Source: CAYYWV01 sp964475385 (GTDB lineage: Bacteria > Pseudomonadota > Alphaproteobacteria > JAAXGF01). Taken from it: a DNA stretch of 9,035 nt. The first letter of the stretch is position 1; every line of letters begins with the position of its first letter. The notes beneath the pieces are model-generated. The model was not told the DNA's origin and searched no databases. It saw nothing but the letters and a program-made list of their open reading frames with translations. The stretch lies in assembly GCA_964475385.1 (NCBI GenBank), contig CAYYWV010000097.1:1-9035 (forward strand), given 5' to 3'. Made by a program: the position numbers and the translations under genes. Positions 1-7,767 of this stretch are shown here, piece by piece.

Positions 1-910
1 CGCTCAGCGTCATGATCCGGCCATTCTCGATCACCACGTTCGGCTCGACCACGGTATGGCCGATGACCCGGCCTTCGCGGAGCACCTCCGCTCCGAGGTA
101 AATGGCGGCGCAGTCGTGCCTGCCGGTGAGTATCCGCGCATCGGTGGTCTCGACCCGGAAGACGGCCCCCGCAGCATCCACAAGAACGCGGTTGGCCTTC
201 CCCGCCACCACAGGCGTGCCCGACCGAACGACCACGGTTCCATCGGCGCGAGCTCGCGGCGCCATCGTCTCGAGCGCGATCTCGGCGGCAAGGACGGAGA
301 GCGGAGCGACGGGAAAGATCGCGTTGTGGAGGACCGCGACGGCCGCGCCGGCCTCCGGCTCCTCGCGGAACGCCCGCCCCAGATCGGGCCGACGCGCGAC
401 CCGCGCGCTGTCGCGGGCATAGACCCGACCCTCGAGATCGACGGCGATGACGCCGGCGTCGGCTTCGGGATCGCGGTCGAGCACCCAGTCGACGGCGGCC
501 GGTGCGGCGTGGCCTTGGCTCATGAGCCTCAGCACCTCGAGGTTGAGCGGTCGGCCGGAAAAGCAGGTGGTGTTGGGCAGGCGGTGGCCGGTGACCAAAC
601 CCGCCTCGGCGTCGGCGGCGAGGAACTGGTCGAGGGGTCGGGGACGGTCGGGCCCGCTCGAGATCACCGCGGCGAAAGGCGCCGAGGCGACCTCGGGCGG
701 CGGCGGCACGCCGCTGCGCTCGGTCTCGACGAAGAGCGTCGTCGTCCCCCCGCGCTGGGTCGAAGCACGGTGTAGGCGGCCCGCGCGATCGATCGCGGCG
801 AAAGCGGCGAAGCCGCCGATGGCGCCGCTCGCCACCCGCTCGACGGCGGCGAGCGCACGCAGGACCGCAAGGCCGGCGTCCGGTCCCGTGGCGGCGATGC
901 CGATGGTCAT
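1..910 (-). CDS. Uncharacterised protein, partial (C-terminal end beyond the window edge)
   Basis: An open frame starts at ATG 910-908 and runs through 303 codons to the window edge with no stop, so the C-terminus is missing. It begins 4 bases after the stop of the upstream ATPase gene and has no clear ribosome binding site of its own, so it is probably translationally coupled as the last visible gene of the peptide-transport operon. The protein has no signal peptide or membrane segment and looks cytoplasmic. Visible landmarks are an N-terminal MTIGIAATGP, a GAIGGF turn at residues 29-34, a Thr-rich stretch STQRGGTTT (50-58), TGHRLPNT (107-114) and GVIAVDLEGRVYARDSARV (153-171). It resembles conserved proteins of unknown function (I recall a DUF6963-type family) found near peptide transporters, but I could not confirm this. 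The IGGFAAFAAID and GVIAVDLEGRVYA segments recall beta-strand pairs of Ntn-type amidohydrolases, which is only a weak hint. Third-position G/C bias supports real coding. I am confident that it is a gene, but its function is unknown. Confidence 0.8.
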   Translation of the reverse strand, partial: MTIGIAATGPDAGLAVLRALAAVERVASGAIGGFAAFAAIDRAGRLHRASTQRGGTTTLFVETERSGVPPPPEVASAPFAAVISSGPDRPRPLDQFLAADAEAGLVTGHRLPNTTCFSGRPLNLEVLRLMSQGHAAPAAVDWVLDRDPEADAGVIAVDLEGRVYARDSARVARRPDLGRAFREEPEAGAAVAVLHNAIFPVAPLSVLAAEIALETMAPRARADGTVVVRSGTPVVAGKANRVLVDAAGAVFRVETTDARILTGRHDCAAIYLGAEVLREGRVIGHTVVEPNVVIENGRIMTLS

Positions 911-914
911 GCGC

Positions 915-1900
<986 letters not shown>

Positions 1901-1904
<4 letters not shown>

Positions 1905-2956
1905 ACCCGTACTCCTTCAGGCAGGCGATCGGATTCCCAACACGCGGCAAAGTGGCCGGGACGTTTCTTCTCCATAGGCGGGTACGCGTCGCGGCAACGG
2001 TCGGTGGCGTATCGGCAGCGGGGCGCGAATCGACAGCCGAGCGGCAAGGCGGTGAGCGGCGGGACGATTCCGGGGATCTCTTCGAGCTCGCGGCTGCCGA
2101 CCTCTCCGGCCTGGCCGAGTCGCGGCAGCGCCCCCAGCAGCCCGCGCGTGTATGGGTGGCGCGGGCTTCGAAAGACATCCTCGACTGGGCCCTCCTCGAC
2201 CTTGCGCCCGGCGTACATCACGATCACCCGGTCAGCCATCTCCGCCACTACGCCCATGTCGTGGGTGATCAGGACGACTGCGGTGCCCAGTTCGGCGCCG
2301 AGCTCGCGCATGATGTCCAGGATTTGCGCCTGGATGGTCACGTCAAGCGCTGTGGTGGGCTCGTCGGCGATGAGCACCTCGGGGTCGCACGAGACCGCGA
2401 TGGCGATCATGATCCGCTGCAGCATGCCGCCCGAAAGCTGGTGCGGGAACTCCTTCAATCGGGCCTCGGGCGCCGGGATGTGGACGCGGCGCAGCATCGC
2501 GACCGCGCGCTCGCGCGCGGCGGCGGGGCCGAGCCCGAGATGCTCGACGATGCCCTCGACCATCTGACGCTCGATCGACAGCACAGGGTTGAACGAGCTC
2601 ATCGGCTCCTGAAAGATCATCGAAATGCCGTGACCGCGGACGGCCTCCATCTCACGGTCGGAGAGGCGAAGCAGGTCACGCCCTCTGAATATCACCTTTC
2701 CCGCCGTGACCCGGCCCGGCGGATCCGGGATCAGGCCCATCACCGAGAGCACGGAGACGCTTTTGCCCGAGCCCGATTCGCCGACGATAGCCAGCGTCTC
2801 GCCGGCGCGAACCTCGTAAGAGAGGTCGTCCACCGCCGGGGCGATGCCGGCGCTGGTGCGAAACTCGGTGCGCAGCCCCTCGACGCGCAGAACCGATTGG
2901 CCGGCGCGGGGGCGCGGAGCCGGCGGCTGGTCGACGATCCGGGGTTGAATGGTCAT
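1901..2956 (-). CDS. dppD: Dipeptide/oligopeptide ABC transporter ATP-binding protein, DppD/OppD type
   Basis: This 351-residue protein is the second ATPase of the importer. Walker A GESGSGKS lies at 59-66, Q-loop Q116 at QEPMSSFNP, signature LSGGM at 174-178, Walker B VLIADEP at 194-200 with catalytic E199, and switch His at H232. The LSGGMLQR signature is typical of the D-type subunit. The C-terminal extension carries HPYTRGLL (267-274) and cysteines C308, C314, C321 and C339, a C-X5-C-X6-C-X17-C pattern identical in spacing to the F-type partner and consistent with a 4Fe-4S site. The ATG start follows the upstream permease stop by 9 bases and has only a weak ribosome binding site, so translational coupling is likely. 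The gene's last 4 bases overlap the next start. The first 20 residues are Pro/Arg-rich and precede the conserved VLRVEGL strand. A later start is possible, but no better in-frame candidate with a ribosome binding site is seen. Confidence 0.96.
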
Positions 2957-2965
2957 CGCCGCTTA

Positions 2966-3883
2966 TCACCGCTTGCGCTGCCGCGGGTCAAGGGCCTCGC
3001 GGATGCCGTCGCCCAGCAGGTTAAAGGCCAGGACCGTGATCATGATGGCGAGGCCGGGATAGAGCATGATCCACGGCGCCTGGGTGAAGTAATCGCGGCC
3101 GGCCGAGAGCATGGCGCCCCATTCGGGCGATGGCGGCTGCGCCCCGAGTCCGAGGAAGCTGAGGCCGGCGGCCGCCAACACCGCCGTCGAGACGCCGAGC
3201 GTCGCGACCACGATCATCGGCGGGATCACGTTCGGCAGAAGATGCCGGAACAGCAGCCGGAGGGGGCCGGCGCCGGCCGCTTGCGCCGCCTCGAAGTACG
3301 CGCGGTTGCGCTCGACCAGCGTGACGCTGTAGGCAACCCGGGCGTAGAAAGGGATGGCGGCGATGCCGACCGCGATCATGGCGTTGGTCAAGCTCGGACC
3401 GAGGACCGCCACGGCGGCCAACGCGATCAGCGTCTCGGTGAACGAGAACAATACATCGACGCCGCGCATCAGGATGCGCTCGATCCAGCCGCCGGCGTAG
3501 CCGCCGATCAACCCGATGAGCATCCCTGCGGTCAGCGAGATGCCAACGGCGATGATTCCCACCTGGATGGTCAAGCGCGAACCGTGGATCACCCGGCTGA
3601 GCATGTCGCGACCGAACTCGTCGGTCCCGAACCAGTACTGGCTGTCGGGCGGCATCAGAATCTGCCCAGCTCCCATCTCGTCGGGCGGGTAAGGCGCGAT
3701 CACGGGTGCGAAAAGAGCGGTGAACGCAAGGATGGTCACCAGGACGAAGCCTGCGGCGGCCCCCCGGTTGTTGAAAACGGCGCCGGCGAAACGCGCCCCG
3801 GCGCGGCGCCGCCAGTCGGCCCTCCCCACGCCCGGCGCAACGGCGACGGGAGCAGCCCCCGGCTCGACGAGATCGTCGCTCAT
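2966..3883 (-). CDS. dppC: Dipeptide/oligopeptide ABC transporter permease, DppC/OppC type
   Basis: This 305-residue inner-membrane permease belongs to the binding-protein-dependent transport family. A cytoplasmic N-terminal tail of about 40 residues is followed by FNNRGAAAGFVLVTILAF, the family's first transmembrane helix. The extracytoplasmic HFGTD-type element appears here as WFGTDEFGRDMLSR (84-97). About five more hydrophobic segments follow, near 105-130, 148-172, 174-190, 223-247 and 271-293. The EAA coupling loop that contacts the ATPase is FEAAQAAGAGPLRLLFRHLL (197-216). The C-type hallmark LSFLGLGAQPPSPEWG follows at 241-256. The start is ATG 3883-3881, 10 bases after the dppB-type stop, with AGAGG just upstream at 3893-3889 serving as ribosome binding site. 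Length and architecture are normal for the family. It should pair with the neighbouring B-type permease to form the channel. Confidence 0.96.
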   Translation of the reverse strand: MSDDLVEPGAAPVAVAPGVGRADWRRRAGARFAGAVFNNRGAAAGFVLVTILAFTALFAPVIAPYPPDEMGAGQILMPPDSQYWFGTDEFGRDMLSRVIHGSRLTIQVGIIAVGISLTAGMLIGLIGGYAGGWIERILMRGVDVLFSFTETLIALAAVAVLGPSLTNAMIAVGIAAIPFYARVAYSVTLVERNRAYFEAAQAAGAGPLRLLFRHLLPNVIPPMIVVATLGVSTAVLAAAGLSFLGLGAQPPSPEWGAMLSAGRDYFTQAPWIMLYPGLAIMITVLAFNLLGDGIREALDPRQRKR

Positions 3884-3893
3884 GATCGCCTCT

Positions 3894-4817
3894 TCATTGG
3901 TAGCGGATCCGCGGATCGAGCCAGACGTAAAGCAGGTCGAGGACGATCGACACCGTCACCACCACGAAGGCGAACATCAGGATGAAACCCTGAATCAACG
4001 GGTAGTCCCTCTGGAAGATGGCCTGAATCGCCATTCGGCCAACGCCGTTCCAGCCGAACACGTTCTCAACCACGATGGCGCCGCCCATCATGTAGGTGAA
4101 CTGCAGGCCGATCATGGTGACGATCGGTATTAGGCCGGCGCGCAGCGCATGGCGATAGAGCACCACCGCCTTCGGCAGCCCCTTGGCTCGGGCCGTGCGG
4201 ATGAAATCCTGGTCGAAGATGTCGATCATCGACGAGCGGGTCAGCCGGGCGATGATCGCCGCGTTGGTGACGCCGAGCGTAACCGCCGGCAGCACTAGGT
4301 TCTGGATGTCATCGCCGGCGACCGGGAACCACTCGAGCCTGACCGCGAAGACGAACAGCAGGATCAGGCCGAGCCAGAAATGCGGCATCGACACGCCGAG
4401 GATCGCCGTGGACATCAGCGTCGTATCGAGCCAGCTTCCGCGCCGATACGCCGAAACGAAGCCGATGGTCAACCCGATCGCGACCGCGATCGCCAGCGCC
4501 GCGGTGGCGAGCGCCAGGGTGTAAGGCAGCCGCAGTAGTAAGAGATCGAGCACCGGCTGTTCGCCCCGGATGGTGCGACCGAGATCTCCTTCGAGCACCC
4601 GACCCATGTACATGAGGTATTGTTCGACGAGGGGACGGTCGAGCCCGAGCGTGTGGCGGATCTGCGCGAGCTGCTCAGGGGTTGTGCCCTGGGACTGGGC
4701 GTACATGATCTGGACCGGATCGCCGGGCACCGCGTGGATCAGCATCGAGACCGCAATGGTCGTGACCCAGAGGGTTAACAGGGCGGCGACAATTCGGCGA
4801 ATCAGATATCCGGTCAC
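3894..4817 (-). CDS. dppB: Dipeptide/oligopeptide ABC transporter permease, DppB/OppB type
   Basis: This 307-residue inner-membrane permease has about six hydrophobic segments. The first helix (about 5-29) follows MTGYLIRRI, a typical B-type start. A periplasmic region carries HAVPGDPV (28-35) and LGLDRPLVEQY (57-67), both B-type hallmarks. Further helices lie near 98-123, 134-160, 173-190, 225-250 and 277-300. The EAA coupling loop is FIRTARAKGLPKAVVLYRHA (205-224), and the C-terminal LDPRIRYQ is the usual family ending. The start codon is GTG 4817-4815, with GAGGAAG 7 bases upstream as ribosome binding site. It lies 84 bases after the binding-protein stop, a gap that contains a strong hairpin likely to lower permease output relative to binding protein. 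Nothing is truncated or unusual in the protein. Confidence 0.96.
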   Translation of the reverse strand: MTGYLIRRIVAALLTLWVTTIAVSMLIHAVPGDPVQIMYAQSQGTTPEQLAQIRHTLGLDRPLVEQYLMYMGRVLEGDLGRTIRGEQPVLDLLLLRLPYTLALATAALAIAVAIGLTIGFVSAYRRGSWLDTTLMSTAILGVSMPHFWLGLILLFVFAVRLEWFPVAGDDIQNLVLPAVTLGVTNAAIIARLTRSSMIDIFDQDFIRTARAKGLPKAVVLYRHALRAGLIPIVTMIGLQFTYMMGGAIVVENVFGWNGVGRMAIQAIFQRDYPLIQGFILMFAFVVVTVSIVLDLLYVWLDPRIRYQ

Positions 4818-4901
4818 GGCGGGGCTTCCTCGCCCGGAGAAACGCTCCCCGGTTCGTCGGGCCGGAGGCCGGCTTTTCGCGCCGGCCTCCGGAAGGTCGT
4901 A
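4818..4901 (-). promoter_or_regulatory. Intercistronic hairpin between the binding-protein and permease genes
   Basis: The 84-base gap contains a perfect 12-bp inverted repeat, CCGGAGGCCGGC at 4862-4873 and GCCGGCCTCCGG at 4881-4892, with a 7-base loop. Its base lies 9 bases after the binding-protein stop codon. On the transcribed (minus) strand it is followed by CCCGACGAACC and not by a U-run, so it does not look like a full intrinsic terminator. Such hairpins after binding-protein genes in ABC operons commonly protect the upstream mRNA 3' end from exonucleases or cause partial termination, giving more binding protein than permease. That role is inferred here. Confidence 0.7.
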
Positions 4902-6443
4902 TCAATATTTCACGTCATTGAAAAGCGGCCGGTTAAAGGGGCCGATCTTGAAGCCGGGGGCTTTGCTCGAAACGGCATAGATCCACAGCCAACCCGGCGT
5001 GTAGACGGGGACATGGACGGCCTCGGTCAGCAGCACCTTGAACACTTCCTGCACCACTTTGCGGCGAGCGCCGGCATCGACCGTGGTCCGGGTGGCTTCG
5101 AGCAGGGAATCGAGCTCGGGCGCGGTGTAGCCCTCATAGGCGCCCGGCGAGCGCCAGAGCAGATAGAGGAGGTCCGGGTCAAACCAAGTCCAGCCCATGA
5201 GGTCCATGAAACCGGGACCATCCTTACGGTTGTTCTCTTGCTTCACGCGGGCGTTCAGGGTTCCGATATCCATGACCTCGATGCTGGCATCGATGCCGAC
5301 CTTCTTAAGCTGGTTTTGGAATACCTGCAGCATGCGTTCGCGGTTGTCGCCGGTCCAGGTCGCCAGGACCATCTTCATCGGGTTGTCGGGTCCATAACCG
5401 AGTTCGGCCAGCAACGCCTTGGCCTTTTCGGGATCGTATTCTTGGCCGTAGCGGGCGCAGAAGTCCTGATCGTTGCCAAAAACCCCGCGCGAGACGGGGC
5501 AGCGCTCGCGCTCCACCAGGTCGCCGAAGACGATCTTGATCGCCAGATCCTTGTTAATCGCGTATGACACCGCCCGACGGGCGCGCGCGTCGTTGAAGGG
5601 CGGGCGGTGGACGGCGAATTCAAGGAACATGTTCTGACCGGTGTTCTGGGCGACATACACCTCGACGTCGGCGCTCTTCTGGAGCGCCTTCACCTCCTGG
5701 ATCGGCGGCACGATGACCTGCAGCTCGCCGGTTTTCAGACCGGCCACTCGGGTTTGCCCCTCGGGCACGGTCCGGACGATTAGGCGGTCGGCAAAGGGGG
5801 CTCCGGGGTTGTCCACGGGGCGTCCGTAGTTGCGATAGTTCTCGTTCCGAGCCAGCACGATCTCGGAGCCTTTGGTCCAGCTCACGAACTTCCACGGGCC
5901 GGTGCCGATGGCCGAGGAAACGCCAAAATCCTCAGCCTCAGCGTTGCTATCGCAAAGCATGGAAGTGAACTGATCCGCCATGAACGGCACGAAAGCGCCG
6001 AAGGGCGAGGCGAGCTTGAACTTCACAGTCAAGGGGTCGATCACCTCGACGTCGGTGATCGGCCCCCAGCTCGCCTTGGTGATGCTGGGCTTGTCGTCGC
6101 TCAGGGCGCGGTCGGCCGTCCATTTGACGTCGTTGGCGTCGAACGGGGTTCCGTCGTGGCACATGATGCCTTCATTCAGGGTGAAGGTGACCTCGGTGCC
6201 ATCGGCGCTGACCTGCCAGGCCCGCGCCAAGTTCGGAACCACTTCGCCCGCGTCGTTGAACTCGAGCAGCGAATCGTAGATCTGGTACCAGACCATGCGC
6301 GAGAGCGTCGACGTCGCGCGATGCGGGTCGAGCGAATCGATGTCTCCGTCGCGGGCCCAAACGATATCGCCCGCCCACGCCGGGGCCGCCAGCGCCAGCG
6401 AAACCGCCATTCCCGCGGCGGCGAAACGAAATTTCGTATGCAT
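4902..6443 (-). CDS. Periplasmic peptide-binding protein of the ABC transporter (SBP family 5)
   Basis: This 513-residue extracytoplasmic solute-binding protein has DppA/OppA-like architecture and feeds the permease genes downstream. The N-terminus MHTKFRF is followed by a hydrophobic stretch and a likely signal-peptidase I site after AWA (residue 24). There is no lipobox Cys, so it should be a soluble periplasmic protein. Family hallmarks are DGDIDSLDPHRATS (32-45), YDSLLEF (56-62), PNLARAWQVSADGTEVTF (70-87), CHDGTPFDANDVKWT (95-109), GTGPWKF (180-186) and the late RRAVSYAINKD (289-299). Mature cysteines are C95, C164, C315 and C329, and the late pair may form a disulfide. The start is ATG 6443-6441, chosen because AAAGGAG (6455-6449) sits 5 bases upstream and the signal peptide begins there. 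An in-frame start at 6518 would place 25 non-signal residues ahead of it. Ligand identity is unknown: peptides are most likely, but family members also bind opines, glutathione or nickel chelates. Confidence 0.95.
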   Translation of the reverse strand: MHTKFRFAAAGMAVSLALAAPAWAGDIVWARDGDIDSLDPHRATSTLSRMVWYQIYDSLLEFNDAGEVVPNLARAWQVSADGTEVTFTLNEGIMCHDGTPFDANDVKWTADRALSDDKPSITKASWGPITDVEVIDPLTVKFKLASPFGAFVPFMADQFTSMLCDSNAEAEDFGVSSAIGTGPWKFVSWTKGSEIVLARNENYRNYGRPVDNPGAPFADRLIVRTVPEGQTRVAGLKTGELQVIVPPIQEVKALQKSADVEVYVAQNTGQNMFLEFAVHRPPFNDARARRAVSYAINKDLAIKIVFGDLVERERCPVSRGVFGNDQDFCARYGQEYDPEKAKALLAELGYGPDNPMKMVLATWTGDNRERMLQVFQNQLKKVGIDASIEVMDIGTLNARVKQENNRKDGPGFMDLMGWTWFDPDLLYLLWRSPGAYEGYTAPELDSLLEATRTTVDAGARRKVVQEVFKVLLTEAVHVPVYTPGWLWIYAVSSKAPGFKIGPFNRPLFNDVKY

Positions 6444-6528
6444 CACGTCTCCTTTCCTTCCTTTGGGGGCGCCGGTGGTTTCTTGGCTGTGTTCTCGTAC
6501 TGCTGGGGGCGGCGCCACGCGCGCTCAA

Positions 6529-6542
6529 TATCAAGGTTGATA
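6529..6542. promoter_or_regulatory. Second candidate operator: 14-bp perfect palindrome
   Basis: TATCAA (6529-6534) and TTGATA (6537-6542) form a perfect inverted repeat around GG. It occupies the likely -10 to start region of the leftward promoter and is 21 bases from the larger palindrome. Its arms differ from the TGAAA/TTTCA core, so it may bind a different protein or be a chance product of the A/T-rich stretch. Confidence 0.35.
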
Positions 6543-6562
6543 CAAAAAAATCATTCTGTCAA
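6537..6562 (-). promoter_or_regulatory. Candidate promoter of the transport operon
   Basis: On the minus strand a perfect -35 consensus TTGACA lies at 6562-6557. The best -10-like hexamer downstream is TATCAA at 6542-6537, but its spacing of 14 bases is shorter than the usual 16-18, so the exact -10 is uncertain. A run of seven T lies between them. Transcription would start about 80-90 bases before the binding-protein start codon. Confidence 0.45.
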
Positions 6563-6568
6563 TATAAT
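6563..6568 (+). promoter_or_regulatory. Candidate -10 element of the regulator promoter
   Basis: TATAAT on the plus strand matches the sigma-70 -10 consensus exactly and points toward the regulator gene. The only -35-like hexamer, TTGATA at 6537-6542, is 20 bases upstream, which is long, so the promoter would be weak or factor-assisted. The predicted start near 6575 falls in the middle of the 24-bp palindrome, which would allow autorepression. Confidence 0.45.
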
Positions 6569-6587
6569 GAAATTTTAGTTTCAGTAT
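6564..6587. promoter_or_regulatory. Candidate operator: 24-bp imperfect palindrome
   Basis: The arms ATAATGAAA (6564-6572) and TTTCAGTAT (6579-6587) are inverted with one mismatch, around the 6-base spacer TTTTAG. The core TGAAA-N6-TTTCA is perfect. A dyad of this size in an A/T-rich divergent promoter next to a MurR/RpiR regulator gene is the expected shape for that regulator's binding site. It overlaps the rightward TATAAT and lies one base from the leftward TTGACA, so a bound protein could affect both directions. Binding by the neighbouring regulator is inferred. Confidence 0.6.
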
Positions 6588-6603
6588 CGTTCGTCGCCTA
6601 ACT

Positions 6604-6658
6604 CGGGATCCGGACAAGGGAAGACGGTCGCTTCCCCCTCGTCCGGGTCGACATCCCG
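6604..6658 (+). other. Compound hairpin in the regulator leader
   Basis: CGGGAT (6604-6609) pairs with ATCCCG (6653-6658), CCGGAC (6610-6615) pairs with GTCCGG (6641-6646), and AAGGGAAG (6616-6623) pairs largely with CTTCCCCCTC (6631-6640) around a 7-base loop. A 6-base bulge separates the two outer stems. If transcription starts near 6575, this structure is near the 5' end of the regulator mRNA. It resembles no riboswitch that I can name and has no U-run after it. Confidence 0.45.
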
Positions 6659-6847
6659 CGGGACGATGATTCCCCAGCGGACAGCCGCCGATAAAAGGAT
6701 CGAGATGGCTCTATTCGCCCGCCGACCCGATCGCCGCCGATGCTTGACGCAGCCGGTCGGTCCGGCCGACGCCGCCGGCGACGGCGCGCGCGGGCGAAGG
6801 TCCGACGAGAGCCTCAACACACGCACATGGCAGATCGTGAGGGCACG

Positions 6848-7723
6848 ATGGAATCTCTTGAAGAACGCGAACCACGCACGTTGGAGAAGCGCATCCACGC
6901 TCTCTATGAAGAGCTTCCCCCCAGCGAGCGCGCCGTCGCCGACCTGATTCTCGAGTATCCGGGGGACATCGCGCTCTATTCGGCGACCGAACTCTCGAAG
7001 CGGGCGCGGGCCTCGAAGGCCGCAGTCACTCGGCTCGTCAAGCGACTCAAGTATGGGCACTACCGCGAGATCCAGAAGGAGGTGCGAGAGGCGCAGGAAG
7101 CCGGCGAGCCAATCTACCTGAACACCTCGGAAGTGACGCCCGCCCGCGAGGGAAGCAGTCTCGAACGCCACCTGCAGCGCGATCTAGCCATCCTGCGGGA
7201 CACCTTTAAGAAGCTGCACCCCGTTCAACTCGACGAAGTCGTGGCGCGAACAATATCGGCGAAGCGGGTCTGGACCATCGGCTTCCGCAACAGCTTCTTC
7301 TTCGCCTCGTATGTCCGTCGCCAGCTCATTCAGGTGCGGGCCGACGTTACGCTTCTGCCCGCCGACGGGCAGGCTCTGATGGAGGATCTTGCGGCTGCAG
7401 GCCCCGAAGATCTGGCCATCGTGATCGGCCTGCGCCGACGCCCGCCGCAAACCCAACGCGTTATGCGGGTTCTACGCCAGCTCGGCGTCCCTATCGCCTA
7501 CGTCACCGACCACGCTGCGGTCACCACGCCGAAACTGGCCACTTGGACCTTCGCCTGTCCGGTGCGCGGCCTGTCACTGTTTGATTCCTATGTCGGGGTG
7601 ATCAGCCTGCTCAACTACTTGTGCATCGAAGTGGTTGCCCAGGCCGGCGAAGCCGGTCGGCAAAAGCTCAGCCGCATCGAGGATCTAATGGAGTTCATGG
7701 GCGAGATCGACACCAGCAACTGA
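6848..7723 (+). CDS. MurR/RpiR-family transcriptional regulator (HTH + SIS)
   Basis: This 291-residue cytoplasmic regulator is divergent from the transport operon. The N-terminal HTH_6 domain spans about residues 10-85, with LPPSERAVADLILEYPGDIA (23-42) and a recognition region SATELSKRARASKAAVTRLV (45-64). The second half is a SIS (sugar isomerase) fold at about 120-265, with VWTIGFRNSFFFASYVRRQL (141-160) as the ligand-binding start and DLAIVIGLRRRPPQTQ (188-203) as the second strand-loop. In this family the SIS domain senses a metabolite, often a phosphosugar, but members next to peptide or amino-acid genes presumably sense others. The ATG at 6848 was chosen because GAGGG lies 4 bases upstream and it leaves a normal family length. 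ATG 6827 is an alternative. A further upstream start at 6740 would add an Arg-rich tail with no family resemblance. It probably controls itself, the enzyme gene 44 bases downstream and the transport operon. Confidence 0.92.
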   Translation: MESLEEREPRTLEKRIHALYEELPPSERAVADLILEYPGDIALYSATELSKRARASKAAVTRLVKRLKYGHYREIQKEVREAQEAGEPIYLNTSEVTPAREGSSLERHLQRDLAILRDTFKKLHPVQLDEVVARTISAKRVWTIGFRNSFFFASYVRRQLIQVRADVTLLPADGQALMEDLAAAGPEDLAIVIGLRRRPPQTQRVMRVLRQLGVPIAYVTDHAAVTTPKLATWTFACPVRGLSLFDSYVGVISLLNYLCIEVVAQAGEAGRQKLSRIEDLMEFMGEIDTSN

Positions 7724-7767
7724 ACCCACCCGCCCCGACCGCGCCGAATGCGAAGGAAGGACACGTC

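Larger units (their letters stand above)
6444..6847. promoter_or_regulatory. Divergent intergenic control region
   Basis: This 404-base region separates the leftward transport operon from the rightward regulator. An A/T-rich core at about 6527-6590 stands out against GC-rich flanks and holds the promoter and palindrome elements listed separately. The left side (6444-6528) would be the leader of the transport mRNA and ends in a purine-rich GGAAGGAAAGGAG next to the start codon. Inside it, GGCGCCG (6468-6474) can pair with CGGCGCC (6510-6516) around a 35-base loop. The right side (6591-6847) would be an unusually long GC-rich leader for the regulator gene. It contains a compound hairpin and one short frame with a ribosome binding site. 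I see no convincing conserved gene inside it. Confidence 0.7.

Noticed and set aside
1952..3985. A 677-codon plus-strand open frame across the ATPase and permease genes
   Set aside because: It is antisense to two genes with complete family motifs. Its translation is rich in His, Asp, Arg and Gly with no domain, as expected from GC-rich shadows.
4862..4896. Intrinsic terminator ending the binding-protein transcript
   Set aside because: The stem is strong, but no T-run follows it in the direction of transcription, and the next five genes need readthrough.
6444..6518. Upstream in-frame start for the binding protein at 6518
   Set aside because: It would put 25 polar residues ahead of a clear signal peptide, while the ATG at 6443 has an excellent ribosome binding site.
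6581..7171. A minus-strand frame over the regulator's 5' half and leader
   Set aside because: It lies antisense to the HTH domain coding sequence, has no ribosome binding site at its start, and shows no recognisable domain.
7621..7767. Upstream in-frame start for the enzyme at 7621
   Set aside because: It lies inside the regulator gene, adds 49 residues without family resemblance, and the ATG at 7768 has a good ribosome binding site.
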